Shown in pieces: positions 37,889 to 48,650 of a stretch of 64,000 bases of DNA. Position 1 is the first letter of the stretch; the number at the start of each line of letters is the position of its first letter. This DNA is from Crotophaga sulcirostris (taxonomy: Eukaryota > Chordata > Aves > Cuculiformes > Crotophagidae): NCBI GenBank assembly GCA_013397455.1, contig VYZB01000035.1:3037283-3101282 (forward strand), read 5' to 3'. The notes under the pieces are model-generated. The model searched no databases and was not told the DNA's origin. It was given only the letters and a program-made list of their open reading frames with translations. The translations under genes and the position numbers were made by a program.

Positions 37889-38986
37889 GACAATATGGCA
37901 AGAAATCCATCAGGGCTAACTTTCTAATAGTTTTTTTGATAGATGGAGCATCATGTGTGGTCTTTGTATTAGATCCATATCCTGGCTTGACTTCTGACTA
38001 TTGGGAGTCGTCTGCCAGTAGGAGGCAATAGCTAACTGTTTGTCTTGTTTAGAAAGCAGTAGTGATCAGCTACAGCCATTGAATGACTAACTGCCAGGCT
38101 AGCTTTTAATAAAATAAATATGTGATTAAATATTTAAGGATATATTTTATCACCACAGTACCAAGTGGCAAGGTTTTGTATTTGCATGAAATTTTAGGTA
38201 CAAGTCCAAGTGTTAGGCAGGGAGAAACCTTGTCTGCTGTATGACTAGACGGCAAGTTTGCCCTGGAGGGGAGGATGGCACATGCAGGCCAATCAGCAAG
38301 AAGGCTCTTTCCTTCTGTGGGCAAATTGGTATTTCTGTGCCTGGAAAGGTACCCTAAAAGAAAAAAATCTCACCATGAGAGACTGCCTTTCCTCCTGCAT
38401 GTGCTTTTTACAGGCAGCTTCTGTTGGCTGAGTCCTGTTTAGGCTTATCTCCTGATAAGCATCAAGTGTGAGATTTGGCGATTCTGTCCCAAGCAGTAAT
38501 GAAGATGGATCATATTTTTTGGAAGAAGGGCATTATGAGATTTGTGTTTGGTTCCTGGTTAGGCATTGGATTGTTCCTGTTGGTAGACTTGGGAGAAGGA
38601 AGGTTAGACATGCTGTTCTTTCCCAAACAAACAAATTGGATGACTACGTGGTCTGGATAACTTCGAATTATGTATTATTTTTAAACATACATAGTCCCTC
38701 TAGTATCTCATGCAAATAATATCTCAAATAAATATGTAGTTTAAGGAGAAATACATACTTTGAAAAGCAAAATAACACTTTGGCTGTTTTAACAAAGAAT
38801 ATACTAAGTACAAGCCACAATATTTGTGAAGAAATTGGCTTGGTGTGTTTATGGGATAATTAACCAGCTGAAAAATTTTGCAGCTAGTACCTGCTGATAG
38901 TACTATGAAGAATAATTACTGTTACTTGCATGTCTGTAAGGTTAGACCAAAGCATGCGTAATACCTATCACTTCGTATTCATTTTT
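37889..38986. other. Unique sequence between LTR and CR1
   Basis: No repeat or exon supported. Overlapping plus-strand frames at 38468-38719 are open for 60-83 codons but show no recognised motif. Confidence 0.45.
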
Positions 38987-39890
38987 AGAATCATAGAATC
39001 ATCTGGTCCAACCATACCTGTCTAATTACTAAACCACGTCCTTGAGGAACTCATCTGCCCGTCTTTTAAACACCTCCAGGGATGGGAACTCAACCAGCTC
39101 CCTGGGCAGCTGTGCCAGTGCCTGACCACCCTTTCAGTAAAGAATTTTTTCCTAATGCCTATTCTGAACCTCCCCTGGTGCAACTTGTGGCCATTTCCCC
39201 TCATCCTATCACCTGTCACTTGGGAGAAGAGACCAACATTCACCTCTCTACAACCTCCTTTCAGGCAGTTGTAGACAGTGATGAGGTCTCCCCTCAGCCT
39301 CCTCTTCTCTAAAAGCTAAGCAATCCCAGGTCCCTCAGCCGCTCCTCGTAAGACTTGTTCTCCAGCCCCTTCACCAGCCTCATTGCCCTTCTCTGGACAT
39401 GCTCCAGCATCTCAATGTCCTCCTTGTAGTGAGGGGCCCAGAACTGCACACAGCACTCGAGGTGCGGCCTCACCATTGCTGAGTACAGGGGCACAATCAT
39501 TTCCCTGTTCCTGCTGGCCACGCTGTTTCTGATACAAGCCAAGATGCCATTGGCTTTCTTGGCCACCTGTGCACACTGCTCGCTCGTATTCAGCCGGCTG
39601 TCAACCAACACCCCCAGGCCCTTCTCTGCCAGGCAGCTCTCCAGCCAATCCTCCCCAAGTCTGTAATGCTGCATGGGGTTGTTGTGTACCAAGTGCAGGA
39701 CTCGGCACTTGGTCTTGTTAAACTTCATCCCATTGGTCTCAGCCCATAGATCCTGTCCCGGTCTCTCTGCAGAGCCTCCCTTCCTTCAAGCAGATCAACA
39801 CAACCACCCAGCTTAGTGTCATCCGCAAACTTACTAAGGGTGCACTCAATCCCCTCATCCAGATCATTGATAAAGATGTTAAACGTGTCG
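38987..39890 (-). mobile_element. CR1 LINE 3' fragment (reverse), well preserved
   Basis: A 0.9-kb reverse CR1 copy. Reading right to left it gives the end of the palm domain with an intact FADDTKLGG word (about 39820-39845). An open C-terminal frame of about 140 codons (39309-39728) carries [19 protein letters not shown] and [17 protein letters not shown]. Then come the 3' UTR and the AGAATCATAGAATC tail at 38987. There is a frame change between the two open parts near 39725. The long open frame suggests it is younger than the first copy. The 5' junction lies around 39885, where similarity to the reverse transcriptase stops. Confidence 0.94.
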
Positions 39891-41801
39891 CAAAGCAACA
39901 CATGGTGTGGTGGTCGCAAAGAATCATTGGGAGTTAGCCTGTTAATTTCAGTGGAATCAGAATTTCATATGCATAATTAAATAGCATAAATGATTCGTTC
40001 CTTCTAAAATTCTCATTTGCTACCCAAAGAGTCTAGGGAAGGGCCCAAAGTCTTATTTTTCATGATTTAACATGACCAAACTTTGTTATTGCTTGGATTC
40101 ATAACTCAATATGATTGAACAGTTCTTTTTCTGGCATATCTTTTCTTAGAAGAAAAATCATTTATATGAGGAAGGTTGGTAGAATCTTATGTGAAACATT
40201 CAAAGTTATCCCCATTCTTATTTGGGTGTGTTAGTAATGGAGAACCTAGGTGTTAGTCTGCAAAATCCATGTTGTATAAAGAAAGGTATTTTGATCTTTT
40301 TTTTTTTCTTTAAATGGTATTTTACAATTTTGGGCAGAAAATCATTATTCTTTTCTTGTGTGTGTATCCTGTTCTTTCATGTTATTTTGGAGTCTGAACA
40401 AAAATTGGCATGACAGTACTCATGTCCCAATTGTATTACACTGTGGAATTTATATGTATGTAAGGAGCTGTGGATTTTCAAATAACCTGGTAAAAACATG
40501 AATATCACTGTTGCTGTGTGTTTTCCCCGAACCTCATTTAGAAGTCAAGCAACCAGTTTTTGGTGAAGTTTTCACAAAAACATCAGGTGCAGGACTGCCA
40601 TCTTCCATAAAAGCCCTAAGCAATTCTGGCAAAATTACAAACAAGAAATTACAAAGATAACCAGGCAACTGGTTAATTTGGCAGCATTTTGGAAATGAAA
40701 CAATTTCCTTCATGATGTTACAAAATATAAAGAATCACAGGAAATTAGACAGGAATGGCCACTGAGAATGATCATATTGGAATTTCCTGTTGTCCATGGC
40801 AGATTCAGCTGGAACTGCTGGACCAGATACTGTCAAGCCATCGTGTTTCGTTCTCACACCCAGTGTATAGTTAAGACTGGTGCAGTTCTAAGCATTGTAA
40901 ATTGCAGGCTCAGATTATCTTTTAAAGCAAAGTACTTGAAAACAATTTAAGTCTACAGCTATCTAGTTAGTTCTAAATTTCATATTTCCTGCAAACCAAA
41001 GGTTTAAATGTGGTGTGAGGTACAAGAAAAATACAGAGGAAGCACAGTATTTTTTGTGGATAATCTTAAATATCAGTAGGACAAGTATTGCCAGAGAATG
41101 ACAGATTTTCGTAACTGTTTCTTCATTATAATGCTCAGGGAAAGGAAGGCGAGTCATACTCTGTATACTTTTTTTTTTTTAGTGAACTATGGGAGGTTTC
41201 ATTATGCTCAGTTTGACTTTAATTGCAAAAGCTCTTCATCTGGAGTATATCTAACTATAGTGATTGTTAACAGTGGTTACATTTTAAATTGAGATGTCGA
41301 TAGGAGAGAAAGGAGATTTTGGAGAGGACATCAAGCAGCCTTAATATAGAGACTTACAGATTTTTCAGAATAATTTAAAAATATACATTCAAGGTCTACT
41401 TTTATGTAGATCTTCTGAAAATTTAAGAATTTTTTTAATGCATATAACTTAAATATTTTTACAGTTATATTCTCTTCTCCTTCATTTATCAGTTAATGAA
41501 CTACAAGGCCTTGCAGTCAGAGATTCTTTGACTTAATACACTTTCCCAAAATCTAAGTTAACGTCAAATCATTGCAAAATAGTGAGTGGCCTGCAGTGGA
41601 CCTTTGTAAAAATCTTTCTCTAAAACTGATAATTTCATATTCAACTTGATCATATGTGTTCATAAGGAATTATCCTCTGTCAATCACACAGAGCCATGCT
41701 TGAAAATAACACTTTTTAGGGGAATGTGGACAAGGAGAAGTACTGACTCTCAAAATATGAGGACAAACGTAAGGGCTAATTTTCCCTTGCACTTTCTTTA
41801 G

Positions 41802-41840
41802 GATGCAGCTTCCTCAGACAGATGTCAAACCTTGTTACAG
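41802..41840 (+). other. Candidate 39-nt cassette exon
   Basis: The segment is bracketed by a good acceptor (TTTTCCCTTGCACTTTCTTTAG, whose last 20 bases are pyrimidine-rich, ending 41801) and a good donor (TTACAG|GTGTGT at 41840). It is exactly 13 codons long, so skipping would keep frame. Two frames are open: one reads DAASSDRCQTLLQ, the other MQLPQTDVKPCY. No family is recognised. Confidence 0.2.
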
Positions 41841-44800
41841 GTGTGTGAAGGCCAGGGCTGTTTTCATGAAAGCCCTTCAGCTAATAGCTAGCTGTTCTGA
41901 ACAAAGTTGATTGTATCTACACATCACAGTGTCAGAAATTTTGTTACCTGCTTAACCAGCGTCATGCTATCTGGAGAAAGCAGCACCTCTGCAAAAAAGA
42001 TAAAAAAAGTGATGTTACCTCCAAGGCAGTTTACTCTGAGTTCAGCTTACTGAACTTCATTGCAGGGTGTAAGTATGCCCAGTGGATGCAATTCTGGCTG
42101 ATAATGAAAATGGGAAAGACTCTTTATTGTCTGTGCAAAAGACCATGCATCTCTGTTCAATGGATGGACAACAAAGAGTATCTGATGGTTGCTGAAAAAT
42201 GCTGTTTATGTTGTAAACACAAATATTTTATAATATATGTTATTTTTTTTCTGTAAAGTTTCTAGTTTTGTCTGAAAGTAATAATTCAGTCACTATTTTT
42301 ATTTGAGATCTCCACATTCACTGAGTATTAGTACATTTCTACTAATGTACGCATACACTAAACAAAGTACATTTTATTTCCACTTGTGTAAAAGCTACCA
42401 ATGTGCACTTATATGATACATAAATTCACTACAGCTTCTTTATGATTTAAAGGTACTAATGATTATGATTTTTCTTTACCAAAAAAATCTGTTCAGTGCT
42501 GTGCGTTGTGAAACCCCTATAGTCTTGGGACAAATGAGTGAGTCAAGAAATAAAAGATGAGGAGAAGCTGAGAGAGCTAAGGAGAACAGTGAGAATCCAG
42601 AATGAGCTAGTATTTCCATTAAGTCTTTGTTCTCCCAGTAACATAACCTCCTTTTACTTGGTCATAGTTTTTTTTCATACAGTCTACTTCAAGCTGCATG
42701 CATGTAGTGAACTTCAGTGATTGCTTTGTCTTAAGGTTGCTTTGGATGAGGCCTTTATTGTCACTCTGAAACAAACTGTTTCCGAAAGAAGATAAGGCAA
42801 TGGTAGGTGTTCACTAGAAATGCCAGAATATCCAATAGTCAGCATTTTAGAGTGACTTTGATAAAAACTAGCACGTGAGTTTTCCTGGTTCCTCTACAAA
42901 AGCAAGGAACTAACCAACCCTACTTCCAGGATCTGAACACGTATGCTGACATACTGACAACTAATCTGCCAAAGATAGACCAGGCTTTGTTTCAAGATAA
43001 GTCTGGGAGCAAGCCAAGATAAGGCTTTTGGTGTGCAGAAGCATATGGTAAGCCTAGAGCAAAAAGATATTCAGAGAAAATATTTTTCTCTGTGGTCATA
43101 GCATACTTAACTGCAGTCAGCTTGCTGAGCATGAAAATTTACTGCTGAATGCACCTTTCAAATAATTTTAATATGATGAAGATCCTTAGGATAGTTCATG
43201 TGCTTTAATATAAAGTGAAAATCTAGGGGGAGTTCAGGGGAGCTACAGTAATATTATATTTGATGGAAGCATATGTGCAGATGTGCCTTGAGGAGGGAAG
43301 GGGTTTGTTCTCTGCAGCCACCAGAGTTAGGTGGGGTAAAGGCAATGGGGAGGTCATTGTCGCCTTTTTTAAAAAAAATGAACTTAGTAGGGAAATTAGA
43401 AGTGTAAAGAGCTCAGGCAAAATAATGCATTTAAGGTGAAAGCAACAAATACTTCCCTTTGAGATGTGGACTCCTGTGTTGTATTTTCATAGTATGTGGT
43501 GCGAAAGGTCCTGGTTGGTGAAGGAGCTCATCAGTGCTGTTACTGTGTATGAACTACTGCTGATAACTGAAGAACTGAACTACTCTCATAAGTTAAAAAA
43601 GAAGAAACTTTATGCAGCAGGGCTACTTTTAAAAATAGTTTTTCAACTTTTTGGTCATGTATCTCCTACTAATTGATAATAGCTGGTCAAAGTGTCAATC
43701 CTGCAAATAAACTAAAATAGAAGCTAAGAAAAATTATACAGCTTGTGTGTTTCATTGATAAGCAAAACTGTATGAAATTACACATAAGATCAGATCTGCT
43801 AGTTTCTGTGAAATGACAAGATTTTTCCCCACCTGCCACACAGCAAAAGCAAAAGCTGTGGTACTTTGTCCTCAGCTCTACAAATTCTTACCAGTTCTGG
43901 CAGCTGTTAGTTGCATGAAATCCTGGTGATTTTAAGGGAGGGAATTCCAGCATTTAGATATACTAAAGGCATTGTATTTCTGAAAAAATTCTGCGTCCAA
44001 CTTATATACAAAATAACATTATAATATTAGAAGATGCAGTAACTCTGAATAATTTACTGTAAAAGTTTTGTGACCTTAAAATGAAGAAGAAAGTTAGTGC
44101 AGATATTTACAAATCAGGCTCTCTGTGGAAATTTATGCTAAGTTTGTAAACCAGAAAGCTTACTTTTGTCACTATAGAAATAATAATTTAAATCCCATAA
44201 TTCCTGTGAGTCCATTAAAAGTCTTTTAGTTTTTAAGGTTATGAAAAGATCAGCGTTTAAGTTCTGCAGTAATTATCATCATATTGTTTAATAAGCCAAT
44301 TTAATGCTGAAGCATGAATCTTTAAGAATGAATAACAAGATCAGATCTCTTAAGATTTAGGATGGACAGCCTCTGAAGACTCCTAAGCATATAAAAAATA
44401 AACCATAGTAGCAATTATTTTGAAAAGGCAGCGAAGCACACATCACAAATTACTGAGACGAAGAAAAAATAATTATGAATCTTGTATAACATTCTGCTCT
44501 CATTAAACTGATTGCAACCTCCTCTTGCTTGAACTTAAGATTTGACCTTTTGTCTTGTTACATGCTTTCAAAGCATATATGTGGCCATTCAGATATCTAG
44601 TTGATAAGGCAAATTACTTGAAAATTATGCAGAGCATGGGAAATATAGATGGAAGATAGACAGAAAACCCAAAGAGGAAATTTAGTCCTAGAACTTGCTG
44701 GCTTCTCTACCTCTTTGTGACTAAACTTTTTTCTCAATTAAAGATATAATATAATTGTCCTGTAACTAGATGGCTAAACAAAGTGTGGGCTTATCTTCAT

Positions 44801-44931
44801 CTTTATGGCATACCTTTACTTACTGCTATCTTTCTGCTGGGGTGGATAAGGTGGATTGCTTTTGTGTTGTATTCCAAAACCCTCAGCAGTCTTCCAGGAG
44901 CAGTGAACTAAGACCTGTCAGCATGGATTAA

Positions 44932-44949
44932 TTTTTTTTTTTTTTTTTT
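44932..44949 (+). repeat. Poly-T run (18 T)
   Basis: An uninterrupted run of 18 T followed by AG. It sits immediately left of the LTR-like block that starts near 45000 and could be the reverse complement of a poly(A) tail, but no retroposed body is evident. Confidence 0.8.
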
Positions 44950-44994
44950 AGTGGGAGGTTGTAGTATGGGGCATGTGAAGAAAACCTTGCTGTT

Positions 44995-46130
44995 TTTTAA
45001 AAGTTGATAGGACTGCTGTAGGATTGAAGGCCATCTACGTCACCTTTGAGCAAACAGTTAAGGAATATTATAAGTAGCTGTTGCCTTCAGAGCCTGGCAG
45101 TTCCTACGTGGCTGCTGGAGCCCATCTTGGGATGCCTTGAAACCTAGAGGTCTTCATCTCAATCTGGTGGACATGGCTGCTGCTTCCCATTTACAAGTTC
45201 AACCAGTAGCAAGGCTAAACATGTGCCTGAGACGCACGCAGAGGACATGTGCACAATTGGCTGCACAGACTGCCATAGGCAAGGCGCTTCCTTCAACAGC
45301 ACTCACCTGTAGCACTTCCAGGAGTGACCTAACAGCCAAGTCCTCTTCCTTTTCTTTGGCTGGTAAGGATTGATGTTCTCTAGTGAAAGCACATGTGCAT
45401 TTGTGGAACCCCTAAGCACTGATGTGGCCCCTCTATACACCTAGCATCCCTGCCCGAGTTCTACACCTTGTTACCCACCCCATGGGTGCCCCGCTTGCTG
45501 GCTAGTCCAGCTCTGTGCTTGCTGCAAAGATGCACACACTTACATACTTGTCCCACAGGCACACCACACTTGGGAGTCCCCACAAATACCAGCATTAACC
45601 CTTTGCCCACCTGATACCCCTGCCAGGTCTCAGAGCCTCCTACTTACTGGCTAGTTCAACTTGGGGAATTGTGAATGAATAATACACAGGCATGCACAAT
45701 TAGTATCTTAATGGCCCATCAATTAGTAGCTGGAGTTCTTTGGCATTGTCTCTGTTTATCCCTTGTCTATGAGTTCGTGTCTATGTGCTTTTGTTTATTG
45801 CTTCCCTCTTTGCTTATTATCACCTTTTGTATTTGAAAGGTCCTTGTTTAGATAAAGTTAATGAAGCAGATACTGTCACCTTCCACATGCCCTTATACAA
45901 ACAGGGTGACAACCTGTACTCAACATTCTCCAAGGCTATGCAGGCATCTGGCTGGTTAAACAGAGCTTCTGGCCTTTGAACGCAGTTCAGTGGCAGGTTT
46001 AGCTGTGGTGGTTTAAGATGTTACTCCTGCAATGGTTCTACTCTGGGCTTATCAAAGGCTCTATTGCTCCGCTGCAGGTGTGAACACAACAACTCCTCAG
46101 TTGCTACAGTTCCTATTTTAGCGTATTAAC
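44995..46130. mobile_element. Possible ERV LTR-like repeat (GC-rich block)
   Basis: A GC-richer block in AT-rich surroundings, with segments such as AGCTGTTGCCTTCAGAGCCTG, CATCTTGGGATGCCTTGAAAC and GGGTGCCCCGCTTGCTGGC that I associate with avian ERVL-type LTRs. It may contain more than one insertion. No target duplication or paired LTR ends could be found by eye, and orientation is unknown. The assignment rests on general resemblance only. Confidence 0.35.
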
Positions 46131-46486
46131 ATCAATCATTAATAAAAATTAACAAAATGTTTTTATATTCCATTGCATTTTGCAGTAACTTTGGCCCTTG
46201 CACATCTGATTCTACCGTTCCACAAGGGCATTGTAAGACTAAACTGAGAAGTTCTGGGGTTGGATTTAGCAGGGCAAAGCACTTAATCCACTGGACTCCG
46301 TCCATCAGGGCACTTTACCTGGTAGCAACACCCAGCCCTGCCGAGCTGAAGCTGACCTTGCTTAAATGATAAGAGCTCCAGTCACTGTTTTAGTAGCTTT
46401 GTGAACATACCCTATGACTATGTTTCTTAATCATCATTAAAGTTTTATCTTGCTAGATTTTGGGTTTTTAAAATGTTTTTCTTCAG

Positions 46487-46538
46487 TTTCTGGATCTCCA
46501 CTTGCCCATTGTGCGCAGATCAGAGTGTGGGAAACACA
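46487..46538 (+). other. Weak candidate 52-nt exon
   Basis: The acceptor AAATGTTTTTCTTCAG ends at 46486, and the donor AACACA|GTACGT at 46538 is close to consensus in its intron part. All three frames are open, so coding cannot be inferred from openness. The frame SGSPLAHCAQIRVWET would leave two bases that join in phase with the open segment at 47305. That phase match is compatible with splicing but has a one-in-three chance of arising at random. Confidence 0.18.
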
Positions 46539-47304
46539 GTACGTCAAAGAGCTGGTTGGTGCCAGCTCCTAGCATTTTTGGCATAACAGATCTCTCTCTT
46601 GCATCTTAAAATCCTTCGGTAAAATTGACATCCTGGAAGCCTGGCAATATGATTTGAGGGATCCTTGGTGACCAAGTGACAGATGGTCAGATCCTGCCTG
46701 AGGAAGGAAGGAGGAGTTGGCATGTCCTATGCGAAAGTGGCACATAGGGAAGTTTAGGACTGAGAGTGGAGTAAGGAGATCCCACTTCTATAGCAACACC
46801 AAAAGGCTTTCAAAGGAAACGTAGGAAGTGTACTAGTTGTATGACTTTTTCTTGAGCCTCCTCAAGGATTTATAATCTGCATTATTCTATGTGTTAGAAA
46901 ATGCATTTTTCTGAAGAAATGGAAAGGACCAGCTCTTGCATCTGTACCAAGAGTAAATAAAATCTTACTCAAATGAGTAGCCCCAGTCAGTTCCACTTGA
47001 ACTATTTATAGTAGAAGTAAGGTACTACTTGGTATCTGTAAAGGCCCCAGAATGATTTCTGTGAGCTACTTTAATACTCTTACATTGAACAGACTGTAGA
47101 TCACAGCAGGATGTCTCCTGTGGTGTGGTGATATCCTGGATGAGTCACAGCAGCAGCATCTAGCTTCAGCCAGCAAAGTACTGATTGTGGCAAGAATGGC
47201 TGCAACTATAGGTGGCAGATCTCTATCCTGTGTTCAAGAGTATGGCTGAATTTCAGCTCTATGTTCCTTTGTTGGGTTCGGGTTCTTTTCCCCCATCTTG
47301 GCAG

Positions 47305-47485
47305 ATATCCTGAGAGAATGGATGTGATCTGTAATGCAGCTGTGGATTTTTATAACAACAGGATGGCAGATGTTCCGTATTTGAATTCACCTTCAGATGT
47401 TGCTACTTTGATAAAGAGCATTCAGGGACTTTTTAGTTTATTGTCCAAGTGTTTTTCCATTCAGCATCTGTGGAGTGAATTCTGA
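47305..47485 (+). other. Best candidate coding exon, protein family not recognised
   Basis: The pyrimidine-rich stretch GGTTCTTTTCCCCCATCTTGG ends in CAG at 47304. Only one frame is open beyond it, and it reads YPERMDVICNAAVDFYNN, then MADVPYLNSPSDVATLIKS, with balanced amino-acid composition unlike AT-driven noise. It requires two bases from an upstream exon to complete its first codon. No strong donor follows: the candidates are A|GTTTAT near 47431 and GGA|GTGAAT near 47473. The frame closes with TGA at 47483-47485, and an AATAAA lies at 47546-47551. It could therefore be a terminal exon, an exon with a weak donor, or chance. I do not recognise the protein. Confidence 0.35.
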
Positions 47486-48184
47486 GACTATTGAAAATGA
47501 TAAATCAGTTATGATGGCTTAATCACTAGCACAGAAGAGCTAAATAATAAACAACCAATGTGAACATTTGTGCAAAAGTAACTGTATATTTGAAGACTTC
47601 AAAAATTCCATGAACACCAGGAAAACTAATCTTTTTAGGTTCAGACATTATCTCTTTTTTTTCTGAATTTTTAGGGCTGATCCACGGTTAGTGTATGGAT
47701 GCTTTCTTCCTATAAGTAAAAGCTGAATACTAAGCTTTTTGTGTCTTCTGATTTCCTCCAATTTCTTCTTTTCATTTCTTCTGATTGGGTGTATTTATTC
47801 TTGTGTTGCAGAGATTTTACTTAATTTGTCATGGCACTCCCAACATCTACAAGTGTATGAAACACTTCTGGCTGAAGGAAATTGGCTATCAGAAACTGCC
47901 AAGGGTTTCCTAGCAGGGAGTGTAGGGAGCGCATGATTCAGTCAGAGTCAGCATGGAGGACTTGGATCCTTCTGTGTGGAAGATCTGCTTCATGGCACAA
48001 GTGTGCCTGTTTAAGGCATCTGACTGTTAAAATAACAGTTTACGATGAAGATTTAAGGAGTTACCTAGTGGAAACTTAACAGGCATGAGAAGAGATTTGA
48101 TCGCTCCACAGTTCTGCCACCTGGAAGTCAGTTGACATGAAACTTGGCCGTTGACTTTCAGTAGTAGTCCATTAAGGCCCTAAG

Positions 48185-48650
48185 TTGGAGGGTGTCCAGA
48201 GGAGGGCAACAAAGATGGTGAAGGGGCTAGAGCACAAGCCCTACGGGAAGCAACTGAGGGAGCTGGGGCTGTTTAGTCTGGAGAAGAGGAGGCTCAGGGG
48301 TGACCTTATTGCTCTCTACAACTAACTAAAAGGAGGTTGTAGTCAAGCGGGCGTTGGTCTCTTCTCACAGGTGACCAGTGACAGAACTAGAGGACATGGA
48401 CTTAAGCTTCGTCAGGGGAGGTTTAGACTTGATGTTAGGAAGAAGTTCTTCACTGAAAGGGTGATTGGCCACTGGAATGCGCTGCCCAGGGAGGTGGTGG
48501 AGTCGCCAACCCTGGATGTGTTTAAGGGAAGACTGGATGAGGCACTGAGTGCCATGGTTTAGGTGATGGGATGGTGTTAGTGTTGGCTTATAGGTTGGAC
48601 TTGATGATCTCAGAGGTCCCTTCCAACCTTGTGATACTGTGATACTGTGA
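48185..48650 (+). mobile_element. CR1 3' fragment, GTGATACTGTGA-tail type
   Basis: A plus-strand CR1 end of about 470 bases. It opens with GTCCAGAGGAGGGCAACAAAG and contains TTTAGTCTGGAGAAGAGGAGG, the 3' UTR frame [21 protein letters not shown] (residues within 48440-48500) and the end block CCCTTCCAACCTTGTGATACTG, with the tail of repeated GTGATACT. The coding part is the extreme C-terminus only. Confidence 0.93.

Larger units (their letters stand above)
39891..44994. other. Presumed intron sequence
   Basis: About 5 kb of AT-rich unique DNA. It contains one small cassette-exon-like segment at 41802-41840 (separate entry) and an 18-base T run at 44932-44949. No named repeat is seen. Confidence 0.45.
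46131..48184. other. Unique sequence with several exon-like segments
   Basis: About 2 kb between an LTR-like block and a CR1 end. Three acceptor-led open segments occur here (46487, 47305, 47811). The first two are listed separately. The third (after TTCTTGTGTTGCAG at 47810) is open in two frames at once, which argues for chance. Confidence 0.4.

Noticed and set aside
47811..47936. Open segment after TTCTTGTGTTGCAG
   Set aside because: Two different frames are open over the same bases and the donor candidates are poor.
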